Assembly (NCBI RefSeq): GCF_009727055.1
Contig: NC_052354.1
Span: forward strand, 50,269,600 to 50,333,599
DNA length: 64,000 nt
Source of the DNA: Benincasa hispida
Lineage: Eukaryota > Streptophyta > Magnoliopsida > Cucurbitales > Cucurbitaceae
Direction of reading: 5' to 3'
Each line of letters begins with the position of its first letter. Position 1 is the first letter of the stretch. The notes beneath the pieces were generated by a model. It searched no databases. It was given only the letters and a program-made list of their open reading frames with translations, and was not told the origin of the DNA. Shown in pieces: positions 12,858-24,157 of the stretch. Made by a program: the position numbers and the translations under genes.

Positions 12858-13477
12858 TTATAATATCGGGAAAATGAACTCTACGCCTAAGCTAGAATAA
12901 GTACCATAGCTCCTCATCGACATCATTATCAACGAGGTAGAGTTTGGATACGTCAAAGATCAAAAAGAGGAGGAAGAGTGGAGAGAAATCTAATAAAAAA
13001 CGCATGGGATTAGATAGGGGGAGAAGAAGTGACTTAAAATCAAGTAAAAGTTAATATATATAAATGTCGGAGCATCACAACTTTAGCGCAGAGCACCGCG
13101 ACGCTGATGGGAATCAACACGTAGGAGGACATCGGAACTCCTTGATGTTGTGCGGTTTGCACAAAAATCGTAGTTCCCTGCCTTATAGACGAGCATAGCG
13201 CCTAGCTGGGCGCTGTAGCTCCCCGCCTTGCTGACGACATAGCACTTAGTTGGGCACCGCTAAGTCATCTTTAGGGGTAATTTCATTATTTTGGCATTCT
13301 TTTTCCCAGTTGGTACAATTAAGCTCTGGTTTGATCTATTTTAGCTCCATTTTAACACTAATATCCTGTTCTACCCTTAAGGTGCTCAAAACCTACAAAG
13401 TAATCAATTAAACACATAAAATACAGGAAGAATCTTGAGTAAAATGGAATATAATAACACATTTTAAGTGCTATCAG
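12858..13477 (-). repeat. Fragment of another LTR
   Basis: The segment flanks the 5587-12857 element and ends 'gtgctatca' (about 13477). It includes a moderately GC-rich block (13080-13260) with repeated 'gcgct/gcacc' words amid AT-rich sequence. The target-site duplication of the neighbouring element implies that element landed in or beside this repeat. The family is not identified. Confidence 0.35.
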
Positions 13478-14638
13478 TACACAAGCAAAGTAAAAAGTAT
13501 ATGAAAAGAGAGAAAACATCAGCTCCCGAACTCAAGACTACGTTTACCCTTTTGCGATCACAAGTTTGTTTCTTTTTTTAAACACATGTTAGTCAATTGG
13601 ATAAGTGAATCAATCCTACCATAAAAGTTAGGTTTATATATATATATATATATATTTCAAATAATTTGAAAGTTTGAAAAAGAACCTAAGATGGGTGTAG
13701 TTCTAAATCAATGGATTTAAAATAAATCTAGAGCATTTGAAGAGTTTTTTTTTTTTTTTTTATTATTATTATTTTTTTATTTTCTTATAATATATTATTC
13801 ATCTTGAGGTTCAAATACCTTTTTTCATAGCTGACTATTTATTTAAAATTTTGAATCAATGAAATCCTTCTAAATTGTGTAAAGTGTGAACTCTTAGAAA
13901 ACTTTATTTTTACAATAACTCTATCAAACGACTCAAGGTAGGAGACAACTCAACGATAGAAAAAATGGCTCAACGTAGGTGGACACATTCATGGAAGGAG
14001 TGTAAAAAACTAATTCATTATTTTTTGTTCAATCTCGTGGTAGGAGAAAAGTGAGCAAAGAAAAAAAGATCAATTATTTAAATTCCTAATTAAATTTTTA
14101 TTTATGGTAACAACAATCGTCAATGTCACCAAATCTTATCCACTATTAAGGCGTGCAACTTTGATGGTGTTTCAATTTAAATTTTTACATCAAATGTTGA
14201 TAAAAATTCTCAACTTTTAGACCATTTAAATTATCAAGAAGATAATCGAGATAATGAAACAAAAAAATAGATAACGAATATTAAATTTTATAATCAAATC
14301 AACTGATAACCAGATGTATGTTAAGAAAACCCTAATTTCAACCGATATTGGCTCGATACCTAGTATCGGACACCCAGCAATATGGAATTACATCCATTTG
14401 AAAGCTTAGATTCTAAGCTACAAAACCAACTCCAGATCTCTCATCAAGCATTGAACAAGTTATGACCCTAGGAAGTCAAATGAAAAACACATAAAAAACT
14501 CCCAATCACCATATTCAACTTGCCCATCCATATCCAATCTCAACCCCAACTTTCAATACCCACTGTGGATAATTCTAGATCTAACGGCTGAAATTTAAAT
14601 TTTCACTAGGATCTCGGTCCACGTTAAAAGCTTTTAGA
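13478..14638. other. AT-rich spacer upstream of the H1 pseudogene
   Basis: I see no coding potential. It contains a (TA)n run at about 13639-13656, a poly-T/AT run at about 13746-13790 and general AT-rich sequence. Confidence 0.6.
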
Positions 14639-14680
14639 CCAATCAGATCGCAGTAGCGTGATTCCATTCGACAATATAAA
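14639..14680 (+). promoter_or_regulatory. CCAAT and TATA motifs of the former H1 promoter
   Basis: CCAATCA lies at 14639-14645 and TATAAA at 14675-14680, about 100 bp upstream of the ATG at 14782. The spacing suits a plant core promoter. With the gene broken, these are probably relics. Confidence 0.5.
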
Positions 14681-14781
14681 CTGCTCTCAACCGTCTCTCT
14701 CTTCATTGAATTTTCTCTTTCCAAAAGCCATTCCTCTCCTTCTATGTTTCTCATCATTCGGGCTCCTTATCTATTCCAATA

Positions 14782-15664
14782 ATGTCTTCTGCTACCGATC
14801 CCATTGTCTCCTCCGACACGCCTGCCGCGCAGCTGCGGTGGCTTAGCCAGTGGAGAACGATTCGAAGCCTAAAAAAGCTGCGACCTCCAAAGCTTCCAAG
14901 GCATGAAACCATCTGGTACCAAGAAAAACAGATCTTCACCGACTCATCCTCCTTTCCTTCAGGTATGAAAAAATAATCTCTGTTTTGATCGTCAATGATT
15001 CTTCTCTCTATTTTTATGTTATGTTCTAATCAAATTTTGAAATTGTTCTTTCGATGATTAGCGAAGTGATCGTTTCATTGAAAGAAAGGACCAGCTCAAG
15101 TCAGTACGCCATTACGAAGTACATCGAAGAGAAGCATAAACAATTGTCTTCCAATTTCACGAAGCTTTTGCTCGTTCATCTGAAGAAACTTGTCGTCGTT
15201 GATACACTCGTTAAGGTCAATAACTCCTACAGGCTTCCATCAGCACGCTCTATTCAAGCAAAGAATGCAGCAACATCAGTCGCCGCCGCCAAGAAACCAA
15301 CGAGCTCAAAACTCAAGACCGCTGCAAGCATCAAGAAAGCCGTCATTGCCAAATCGAAAGCGAAAACTTCTGCAAAACCTAAACCGAAAGCCATGGTAAA
15401 GCTGAAGATAGTCAAAAAATCCAAGATCGTGCAAAACCTAAGGTTGTTGTTGCAGCCAAGCCTAAGGCGGCAGAGAAGGTTAAGAAGGTTGCTCCGAAGC
15501 CTAAACCTGCAGCCAAGGCTGCAAAAGTCGCAAAAACGCTCTCGCGAACGTCGCCAGGAAAGAGAACTGCACCAGCGACAAAGGAAAAGAAGATAGCTGC
15601 GAAGAAGCCAAAGACTTTAAAGTCGTCGACGAGAAAAGTCCAGGCAAGGAAAGTTAAGAAATAA
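14782..15664 (+). pseudogene. Histone H1 (linker histone) pseudogene, two exons
   Basis: Linker histones bind nucleosomal linker DNA in the nucleus. Exon 1 (14782-14962) starts MSSATDPIVSS and ends with a Lys-rich stretch leading to THPPFLQ, just before a GT donor. Exon 2 (from 15054) gives MISEVIVSLKERTSSSQYAI, then KYIEEKHKQL and KKLVVVDTLVKV, the winged-helix GH1 domain. A Lys/Ala/Pro-rich tail follows with TSPGKR and stop TAA at 15662-15664. Intron position and layout match plant H1. Lesions seen: a frameshift near 14830, an in-frame TAG at 14844-14846, a second frameshift near 14904, a CG instead of AG dinucleotide directly before the expected exon 2 start, and a third frameshift around 15391-15425. 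The locus is a decayed full gene with its intron, not a processed copy. Assembly error could account for some but hardly all lesions. Confidence 0.85.
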
Positions 15665-16760
15665 ATTTGTGTTAGGGTTTTTTTTGTCCTGTTACTACTG
15701 GTACGTAGGGATGTAAACTAGGGGTATGAGTCGAAGGAAATCAAACTAGTGGATTTTCATGAGTAGCGGAAAGGATGATTCCAATTCCATTTCAATTGAA
15801 CATAAAACAACATGCTATACGATGATACAAGGGATAGAGGATGTGTACAACACTCGACTGTAACAAACGGACCACCAACAGCATGAACAACTTGATGCTC
15901 CTCGATCCCAATTGAGTCCAACTTGATTCACGAACAGAGTGAGGACATCATCACAATGGTTATCTTGGTATTCTCGGGTGTGAGAATACATGAGTTATGG
16001 GTTCTATATGATCTTGGATTAAGGAATAGAGGAGGTATGCGATCGAGTAGACAATCGAATAAGTGGGAAATAAAACACTGTTTATCGCATAGACGATGAA
16101 CTCGATCGTTTAGTAAACACAAGCCTATTGTTTAGACTTTGCTACTTGATCGTGTAGCAATGATCAACTGAATGACTATCGTATAGTCAACTCTAAACGA
16201 TCGCTTAGCTGGTTGTTTAGTCTCTTAATGCTATCACTTAGTAAAACTCTTTTATTTGATAGCTTACTATTCGAATGAAACAATTACTAAATTTAGGAAA
16301 ACAATTTTCCTTTTTATCTTAAAGTTACCATAACCTCTCACTCGATTGGTTATTAGAAAAAAAGAAATTAATTACCATATAATTAATATATTATAAATAA
16401 ACATGATAACCAACTTATCATATTATATTTATAACTTATAGTTTTAATATTTCATCTCATGAAACATATAAACTATAGTTTTTTTTTTCTATTTTATGGT
16501 ACTTAATGTAAATCAATTTACATTAATTCCTCCATTTAATGTATGTCATACATCATACCAATTATATCATATATATAATTGAATTTCCTCTTGTTAATTC
16601 GAACACTTTAAACTATCCCAAAATCTGATTCTCAACTTGAACCCATTGAGCTACTAAGGGGATCTTATGGATCCACTACAAGACTTTTGGGCTTTAATTC
16701 AATTGAAAAAAGTGAAACCAGATGTATAATGTCGGTTTTTTTTTTCAAAAAAAGTGGATA

Positions 16761-16789
16761 TTTAATGTCGGTTTAAAACCGACATTAAA
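16761..16789. repeat. Subterminal palindrome, left end of CACTA
   Basis: A 29-bp perfect palindrome made of tttaatgtcggttt and its complement around one central base. It lies 87 bp from the left terminus. Another 'aatgtcggtt' copy lies at about 16728. A near-identical palindrome lies at the right end. Confidence 0.75.
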
Positions 16790-17051
16790 GATCCGGTTTT
16801 CCCTTTTTTTTCCTTAAAAAAAAAAACCCATTCCCCCCCATTTTTTTTCATTTCCCGCTTTTATCCCTATCTATCCTATCTATCCCTTTTCTAAACCCTA
16901 TTTTCCCCATCAGCCACCTCCTCCCTAGTCCCCCCATTTTTGTTTCTTTAGAAAATGATATTAGGTTACATTTTGTTTCTCTCTTTCTCTCTCAGATTTC
17001 AGACAAACCTTTGTAGACGGCAAAGAGAACTGAAACCGAAAGTTATCAAAA

Positions 17052-17144
17052 ATGGCGAGCAAAAATGCCAAAAAAGCCAATCTCTTAGATCATCACTCCC
17101 TCAAATACCTACTCGATGAATCTGTTTCTGAGGTAGAGAAGTAA
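17052..17144 (+). pseudogene. Short ATG frame of unknown origin inside CACTA
   Basis: A 30-residue frame begins MASKNAKKANLLDHHSLKYL and ends SVSEVEK before TAA. It begins after a CT-rich leader (about 16970-17000) like a 5' UTR. Its last part, GAATCTGTTTCTGAGGTA, contains a plausible splice donor, and that phrase is repeated downstream. It could be the first exon of a captured gene. I do not recognise the family. Confidence 0.35.
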
Positions 17145-17471
17145 GAGATATGTGGAACCAACGAGAAATGGCAGAACCCATAGATAGGTCGGCAATGCCG
17201 GTCCATGTAGTACGATTTGAAATCGATTTTGCATTTTTTCGTACTCCCGATGCCATTGATAAACAAGCATAGTCGATGCTTTGAGAAGATTCCAACGATG
17301 ATTGAAAAAATAAATTGAAGAAAGAACAGAGAGATCGGTAGAGATATGAAGAATTTGAATCTGTTTCTGAGGTAATTCAATCTGCAATTTCATTCCCCAT
17401 TTTTTAGATCTTTTTCGAGTCAATTTTAATCTAGGTTTGAGCTTTTTCTTTGCAGATTGTCACCAGCTGTA

Positions 17472-17579
17472 ATGAAGGATTTGAATATGAAGGATTTGAA
17501 TATGTTTTTGAGGTAATATGAAGGATTTGAATCTGTTTCTGAGGTAATATGAAGGATTTGAATCCGTTTCTGAGGTAAT
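17472..17579 (+). repeat. 31-bp tandem repeat, three full units plus a partial
   Basis: Units at 17487-17517, 17518-17548 and 17549-17579 are nearly identical, preceded by a partial unit at 17472-17486. Each begins atgaaggatttgaat and ends tctgaggtaat (one unit has tttgaggtaat). Each unit thus contains a donor-like AG|GTAAT. Earlier related phrases occur at about 17117 and 17350. Confidence 0.85.
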
Positions 17580-17909
17580 GCTATTTAGCTACATTTTAGT
17601 GTTTCGGAATATAAACCAGTTAAAAAAACCACAAAGTTCTAAGAGTTTAGGTAATGCGATACATTTTTGTTTCGTCATTCATCTGTACTTCTTAGGGGAG
17701 AGAGGAATACTAGAGCATTAGAGATTTGGAGAAAGACTTTATTGATGTTTGATTCGTTGTTAGTTCATGTCTCTCTAGAAAGTGTCAAGCTGAAGAAAAA
17801 GAAGAAACACAAGAGAACAGAAAGGCCCAGGTTGGTAATTCTTTTGACATTTTTTTCCGGCACTATTTGTTACATAAGTGTGCCATATTTAGATATTCCA
17901 ATCCTGCAG

Positions 17910-18011
17910 ATGGTAGCAAAACTGCATGGAATAATGAGACCATTTCTACTTCGAAGAATGAAATCTGATGTCGAGCTAATGCTCCCTCGGAAGAAAGAAA
18001 TCATAATATAT
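17910..18011 (+). pseudogene. Captured SNF2 helicase fragment, DDM1/LSH type
   Basis: After a canonical acceptor (cctgcag) the frame reads MVAKLHGIM, then RPFLLRRMKSDVELMLPRKK and EIIIY, and stops shortly after. This matches the segment of SNF2 ATPases between the DEAD-like and helicase-C lobes. The run RPF-LRRMK-DVE-LPRKKEII-Y is characteristic of the DDM1/LSH subfamily, from memory; ISWI proteins have a different version. DDM1 is a nucleosome remodeler needed for DNA methylation and transposon silencing in plants. Only about 34 codons remain and no ATPase motifs are present, so this is a fragment, not a gene. It may represent one captured exon. Confidence 0.7.
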
Positions 18012-18129
18012 TGGTTATGATTGAATGTAGCACTGTTTTTAATGTAATTGTTATAGATAGATTCTATAACCTGTGCATAAACTTTTCTTGTTTTCATAAA
18101 TATTATTTATATATGTAGATATATATCTC

Positions 18130-18415
18130 CGTCCAAATCCCTCTCGCTCTCGCTCATAAAGGCCAAATCCTAGCCTCTCGCTCTTGCTCTTACTCGTCCC
18201 TCTACTCTCACTACTCTCGCTACTCTCACTCTCACTACTCTCACTCTCGCTACTTTCGCTCTCGCTTTCGCTACTCTCGCTAATAGTCTCTATAGCGCAG
18301 CCCTCTCGCTGTCGCTCTTCCCTCCACTCTCGCTCACGCTCATACCTCCACTCTTGCTCATACCTCCACTCTCGCTCTCGCACATAAAGTCCCCTCTCGC
18401 TCGCCTTACCCCGAC
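18130..18415. repeat. CT-rich degenerate (CTCTCGCTA)n tract
   Basis: The tract consists of variants of ctctcgct, ctctcact and ctactctc. Open frames across it (Ser/Glu- or Leu/Ser-rich) follow from low complexity and are not genes. Confidence 0.85.
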
Positions 18416-18816
18416 CTCCGCCCCGTTGCCAACCCTAGAGGAAACTGATCCATTCATTCTGTTTATATTTACTTGGCTAAACTTGTTTCATATAATCAGA
18501 TTATGCATTCATTCTGTTGAATGTAGATTATTTTTGCAATCTGACAGAAGCTGGTTATCTTGATTGTGTTACTGTTACATATGAGTTGGCACTTCTGTTT
18601 TCTGTATTTTGATCACATTATAGCACGTTTCAATGTGTGTGACAGATTGAAGTTTTATTAACATTTGGCCTTTCATATGATTATATAAATGTGGTTATGG
18701 TTATAATATTAATTTTTCTCCTTGGATCAGAGTCTGCCTGGGGTTAAATTCTTAATCTCAGGCACATTACTTGTTAAGTTGAAGTTAAATTCTAAATCTT
18801 TCCAATTCTTCTGTAG

Positions 18817-18870
18817 TTGCTGGATGAGCTAAAGAAGAAGAATCCTGATAATGAAGTCCATTTCAACAAC
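18817..18870 (+). pseudogene. Exon-like piece inside CACTA
   Basis: A 54-bp open stretch bounded by a pyrimidine-rich acceptor (tccaattcttctgtag) and a GT donor reads LLDELKKKNPDNEVHFNN. Length is a multiple of three. It could be another captured exon from the same or a different gene. I do not recognise it. Confidence 0.3.
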
Positions 18871-19189
18871 GTATATTACATCTCTTAATCTCTCAAACCC
18901 TCCTAAATTTGTAGACAAATAAAATTGTGTTGCCCTTATAAAATCATAATCTTTGTATTACTTGTAATTTGTGTTTTCAAGGCTTGAATTATTGTACGCC
19001 TTTTAAATTATAATTCTATAGCAGAATTTGTGGATTAAACGTAATAGATTTACAACCCATATATGAATAATGTCATAGCCATAGTGTTCGATGATGATGT
19101 GTCATGTTATAATTTTTTATCGAAAAAATGGATTTGGCAAGGGAACTTTAAAAAACGGACAATAATTGATAAAACGGACAGATTCGGGC

Positions 19190-19448
19190 TTCAATGTCGG
19201 TTAAGAATAATAATAAAAAAAAGACTTTAATGTCGGTTGGATATTAAAGACCTTTAATGTCGGTTGCAACTGACAAGTTTTAATCACTAAAGACCAACCG
19301 ACATTGAAGATTGTGTTATTGGTGTTATTGAAGCCCTTTAATGTTGGTTTAAAACCGACAATAAAGGCAATCGACATTAAAAGGCTTTAATAACACTATT
19401 TTTAATGTCGGTTTCCAACCGACATTAAAGCCCGAATTTCTTCTAATG
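19190..19448. repeat. Subterminal repeat cluster, right end of CACTA
   Basis: Seven or so copies of 'aatgtcggtt' or its complement occur here in both orientations. The last forms a 29-bp imperfect palindrome (19401-19429) that mirrors 16761-16789 and ends 19 bp before the terminus. Confidence 0.75.
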
Positions 19449-20423
19449 ACCTGTAGCTTGAAGCTCCAATGGTACGTGAATAACTGATTAAACTCTTTAG
19501 TCACGAGATCCACCATCCGTTAACTATCGGGCATTCCTCTAAAGACCGACAACTACACTCTTCTCACTACAGATATATTTCTGTGTCCATATTAACCAAT
19601 CAATAGTGCGATAACCCTTCACAAATAGCTTGTAACTACAACTAGGCCAATTTACCGTTTTGTCCCTATAATTACATCTAACTCCTTAAATACCACTGAT
19701 TCTTCTAATGAACAATAACTCGTATTCCTACTATGACTAAGTCCTCTCTTCTAAAGAGAGGGTGTGGCTACTATATTCAAGACCCTTAAGGGAGAAATTT
19801 ATCTACTTACCCCGTTTCGGGGAAGGAGTGAATTCCGTCTTGTATAAACTGAGTTCCCAACTTCTCAATCAGACAAATCCCCAAAAAGGCAGACTTGTTG
19901 AATTGGCAATTTGCCACTCTCACCCATACTAATCAAAGGACCACCTCATATGCAGGAGTTCCCAAAACACTCAAGATTGAGTAATGTCACATTTGGTCAT
20001 TTTAGTAAAATGTAAGTTTCAATTATCAACGGCATAGAGAGACAAATCATCTTGTGGTCCGATCTTATACAAACTTTTTGTATAGGACACCCCGCTCACA
20101 TGTCTCCACATGAATGGTCAGGATCAGACCATTATAGCACGTTACAACAATTGTAATTATCTACAAAGTGGGCCGTATTCATAGTATCACCAAGATAAAG
20201 TATCCATTCTTTATCCTTATACTACAGACCATTTAGATTATTACTTAAGGCATGATCCACTTGTATATCTCACATACATACTTAAATTTACAAAAATAAC
20301 CACGGTTCGTAGTTTATTGAATATGAGCAAATGTAAATAAAAGAAGTTTTATTTTATTAATAACAATTTGTACAAACTGTTTACAAACTATTAGTCTCCG
20401 GGAGAATTAGGACACTAATCTCA

Positions 20424-21025
20424 AAATGAATTGCAATCGTTTGTTATACATTATTTTAATGAAAGCTCAGTTTGGTTATTCAAAGGTTTATCAAGGCAAT
20501 CTTTATGTCAATGAATTGAGTGATCTTCTTTTAAGATGGTTTATCTTAGCATTGGATTTTGGTTTATTGTAAAAGCTTTGACTGTTGATTCAATGGTGGA
20601 TTTCCCATAATTGATGTCTGCCTTGTTCATTTTGCATAATCGCAAAATTCATAATCCGAATGGCCTACGTGCATTGCACGCGATTACAATCCATGTTGGT
20701 ACGACGTGATTGTATTTTGGAAATTGTTATTGAAGTAATTTTATTGATTTTAGTGGATAAATTAGTTGAATTTATTTTTCTTTCTTTTTCTTTTTCTTTT
20801 TGTTAGCCCAAAAGTAAAAATAAAAATAAAAACAATTAAAATTTTATAAGTCTCCTCCTGGCTGACTTTAACGTTTGGTGTTTTTAATATAAACATGTCT
20901 TTTTTCATGAGCTTGAATAGTAAACACTATTCAAACTTTATTATTTAAATCCATGGATTATCATTTTTTTAATTTCTAATTTAATCTAGGAAGTAAATCT
21001 AGGGTTGGCAATGAGGTAGGGCAGG
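20424..21025. other. AT-rich spacer left of the assembly gap
   Basis: No coding region or repeat family is recognised. The last bases before the gap, 'gaggtagggcagg', resemble the G-rich words on the other side. Confidence 0.5.
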
Positions 21026-21465
21026 NNNNNNNNNNNNNNNNNNNNNNNNNNNNNNNNNNNNNNNNNNNNNNNNNNNNNNNNNNNNNNNNNNNNNNNNNNN
21101 NNNNNNNNNNNNNNNNNNNNNNNNNNNNNNNNNNNNNNNNNNNNNNNNNNNNNNNNNNNNNNNNNNNNNNNNNNNNNNNNNNNNNNNNNNNNNNNNNNNN
21201 NNNNNNNNNNNNNNNNNNNNNNNNNNNNNNNNNNNNNNNNNNNNNNNNNNNNNNNNNNNNNNNNNNNNNNNNNNNNNNNNNNNNNNNNNNNNNNNNNNNN
21301 NNNNNNNNNNNNNNNNNNNNNNNNNNNNNNNNNNNNNNNNNNNNNNNNNNNNNNNNNNNNNNNNNNNNNNNNNNNNNNNNNNNNNNNNNNNNNNNNNNNN
21401 NNNNNNNNNNNNNNNNNNNNNNNNNNNNNNNNNNNNNNNNNNNNNNNNNNNNNNNNNNNNNNNNN
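21026..21465. other. Assembly gap (440 N)
   Basis: A run of 440 undetermined bases. The right flank (21466-21560) contains several gggga/tcccc words (ggggaccca, atccccgattt, ccggggattcc, ggtggggaccca), suggesting the gap lies in a short G-rich tandem repeat that did not assemble. Confidence 0.95.
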
Positions 21466-21600
21466 ATTGGGGACCCATTTTTTATCCCCGATTTGACCTC
21501 CATCCCTGGTCAAACCGGGGATTCCTCGTCCTAATTGGGGTGGGGACCCAACCACGCAGGGATTTTTGTCAACTCTAGGATTTTTGTCAACTCTAAGTAC

Positions 21601-21866
21601 GTCGGCCAACCTCCAAACACCACCTTTGATGACTGTTGTTGGCCAACTTCAGCCACCACCTACGATGACCGTCGTTGACCAACTTTGACTACCACCTCCA
21701 ACGAATGTTGCTGGCCAACTCTGACTACCACCTCAACGTTCATCATGCAGCCAAGTTCGGCGCCCACCTCGGCGACCGCCGTCAGCCAACCTCTGGCCGC
21801 CACGTCAACGATCATTGTCGGCCAACTTCCGGCTACTATTGGGCAATTTTGATCAATATCAACCAA
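21601..21866. repeat. 36-bp minisatellite, about seven degenerate units
   Basis: Copies of a g(t)tnggccaac word start at about 21601, 21638, 21674, 21710, 21746, 21781, 21817 and 21857, spaced 35 to 40 bp. Between them lies a variable accaccacctncgacgan stretch. The tract is GC-richer than its surroundings. Because the period is a multiple of three, open frames here are expected by chance. Confidence 0.75.
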
Positions 21867-23282
21867 CCTCTGGCAATCCCCGTTTCCCTCACATTTGGTA
21901 AAATTTCGCCACCAACTCCGTCAACTAACCTCCAACTGCCACTTCCGACGATCGTCACCAGTCGTGAAAAATTAATAAAAACACTCTTAATATATAACAA
22001 ATAAGACAAATTTGTATATAAAAACACTTTTAAGAAAGAATTGCAATACACGTTTGTTTTTTATTTTAATGAGTTTTTATTAAAAGTGTTTAAATAAAAA
22101 TGAATTTTTGAAAGAGATTTTTTTTTCTAAGTCATTCTTATTAGATTGCAATTGTATACGTATATTTATTTAGATTATATGTGTAGAAAGTCCTAATTTA
22201 ATTTAATACATTTAATTTTATTTTTTTTTTACGATCAATTTAACTAGCTTGAAGACTTAGAATCATTTTGTAAACGTAAATGTTTAAAATATTTAAAACA
22301 ACTTAGCAACTTAGTGACCAAATAAAAATTAAAATTAAAATTTATGACTTTTTATTTCTCAAATGTAATTTGATAAAAAAATATATATAGTTTTTCAATA
22401 ATTAAATTTAATATTAAAATACTAGTTTATTTTAATTTTAAGTTAGCATATTATGGTAAAAAAAAAATTGGTCATTTTCAAATTAGTTAAAATGACAAAA
22501 GTTTATGAAATTTTATTTCAAAATCCAGTAAAATTAAAATATCAAATTATTAAAAAAATAGATTAAATAAAATTATGATTTTAGTCCTAATCTCTATTTC
22601 ATTTTTTTTTTTAAAAAAAAAAAATTCTTATAATTTTTTTAGTTTATTTTAAACTTAACTATATTAAAATAGTTAAGATTACAAATTTAAACTAAACTAA
22701 AATCTAACCATTGATTAAATAAAGAAAAATATATCACAAACTAAAGATTTATAAATCTATATTTCATCTCAGGCTACTTAAGCAGCACTTCAAATACAGA
22801 CTTACCGTAATTCAAACAATAGTTTTCACTCAAGCTACCTAACCTCCCAATCTGATGGCTCAAGCTTAACAGTCTCGGGCTTAAGATTCCAAATCGTCCT
22901 CTGAATAATTTTAATATAAACTTTGAGTGGAATCCTCTTCTATTTTAATCAACTTAAAATTACCCACCATAATTGTCGGGGAAAACTACAAATTAGCATT
23001 TGCACAATTATTTTACACTCAAAATAACTAAAATAACATCAAAGTTGCATAATAATGATGTTTATTTTAACGGAAATGTTTTAATGTCATGCATTTTGTT
23101 TGGGTAAAGATTATGGCCTTTCTATTTGCTATCTGTTTTAATCAAATACTATTTTGTTTAATTTGAACCTATTTGTGGATGTCAATATATTTGATTTAAA
23201 ATGGATGTTTGTATTATATTTGACAATGTGATGTGGGGTCATACCTCATAGTTCATGTTTTATTTTGAATATTAGAACATAT

Positions 23283-23335
<53 letters not shown>

Positions 23336-24126
23336 TTTATAAATGGATGTCTGAAAATAGGATGTATGAGAATCAAAGATAACTGTGTTTGAGAATCAAA
23401 GATGTTTGTTTTTTTATTGTACATGGAAAATGCTATTAGAATTTTATGAATAAAATTTGTGTTTATATTTGATTTATGAATAAGTATGACAATCTTATAT
23501 AATTGTAATGAGATTAGTTAATTAAAATAAATATCATTAAAAATAACAATTTTAATTATAAATATTTGAAATTAAGTAATTTATAATTAATATTATTATT
23601 GATCTTAATTGATTAAAATTAATCAATTTAAATATATTAAATGAACGTCATATTAATTATAATATCATACTTAATTGTTTTTTTGTAATTAATTAAATTC
23701 AACAATAATTTTAGTTTTAATTAAATAATATAAGAAAATATATTTTAATAAATAATATATTATAGTGAAATAATATATTTCAAAAATATGGTATGTTAAT
23801 AAAGAATACTATTTTTTTTTTATGTTTATAATGAAAGATTAAATTAAAATTAATCTCAATAAATAATTATTTGATTCTAAAAAAACTAATTATTATTATT
23901 GAAAACTATTTTTTATACTAATTAAATTTAATTAATCATAGTTAATTAATTAAATAGATTTAGATTTTTGTTAGCTAATTATTTATTATTTATGTAAAAA
24001 AAAAGTAACTGCATTAATTTAATAATTTTTTTTTTGTAAAAATAAGCTAGGTAAATATTTTTAACAGATTATCATTGATTTATTTAAATAAATATTTATA
24101 TTAATTTTGTTAAATTAATATTAATT
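21867..24126. other. Very AT-rich intergenic sequence
   Basis: No gene is visible. A 44-base poly-T run lies at 23286-23329 and many short A/T runs occur, as in plant intergenic DNA. Confidence 0.6.
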
Positions 24127-24157
24127 AGGGTTGTTTTTAAATATAGAAAAATAAACC

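Larger units (their letters stand above)
16674..19448 (+). mobile_element. Non-autonomous CACTA (En/Spm) transposon with host gene pieces
   Basis: The left end is CACTACAAGACTTTTGGGCT. The right end, complemented, is CATTAGAAGAAATTCGGGCT; 20 of the first 25 bases agree. Flanking triplets are atc (16671-16673) and acc (19449-19451), a decayed 3-bp duplication. Subterminal copies of 'aatgtcggtt' and its complement cluster at both ends, as in CACTA elements, where such repeats bind transposase. Length is 2,775 bp and no transposase frame is present. Inside are a DDM1-like SNF2 fragment, a short ATG frame, an exon-like piece, a 31-bp tandem repeat and a CT-rich tract. It sits inside a copia-type LTR. 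Gene capture is inferred from the SNF2 fragment. Confidence 0.75.
15727..20423 (-). repeat. Copia-type LTR split by a CACTA transposon
   Basis: The two halves, 15727-16673 and 19449-20423, form one LTR of about 1.9 kb once the CACTA element is removed. The right half shares its order of landmarks with 1-480 and 55284-55714: plain similarity around 'cttatacaaac', 'acaaagtggg', 'gtatcac(c)a(a/g)gataaa' and 'ggacac'. The left end TGAGTCGAAGG is tentative. No matching 5-bp duplication was found, so the ends may be off, or the LTR truncated. No internal copia region adjoins it, so it is probably a solo LTR. Confidence 0.55.

Noticed and set aside
15190..15399. A second frame over the H1 pseudogene
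   Set aside because: It is the shifted frame of the Lys/Ala-rich histone tail.
17093..17423. Overlapping minus-strand frames of 64-104 codons inside the CACTA element
   Set aside because: Three frames overlap with no domain, and the captured gene signals are on the plus strand.
18051..18387. Ser/Glu-rich and Leu/Ser-rich frames
   Set aside because: Both follow from the low-complexity CT-rich tract on opposite strands; there is no gene context.
20976..21609. Long open frames of 159-207 codons across the gap
   Set aside because: They consist almost entirely of undetermined bases; there is no real sequence to translate.
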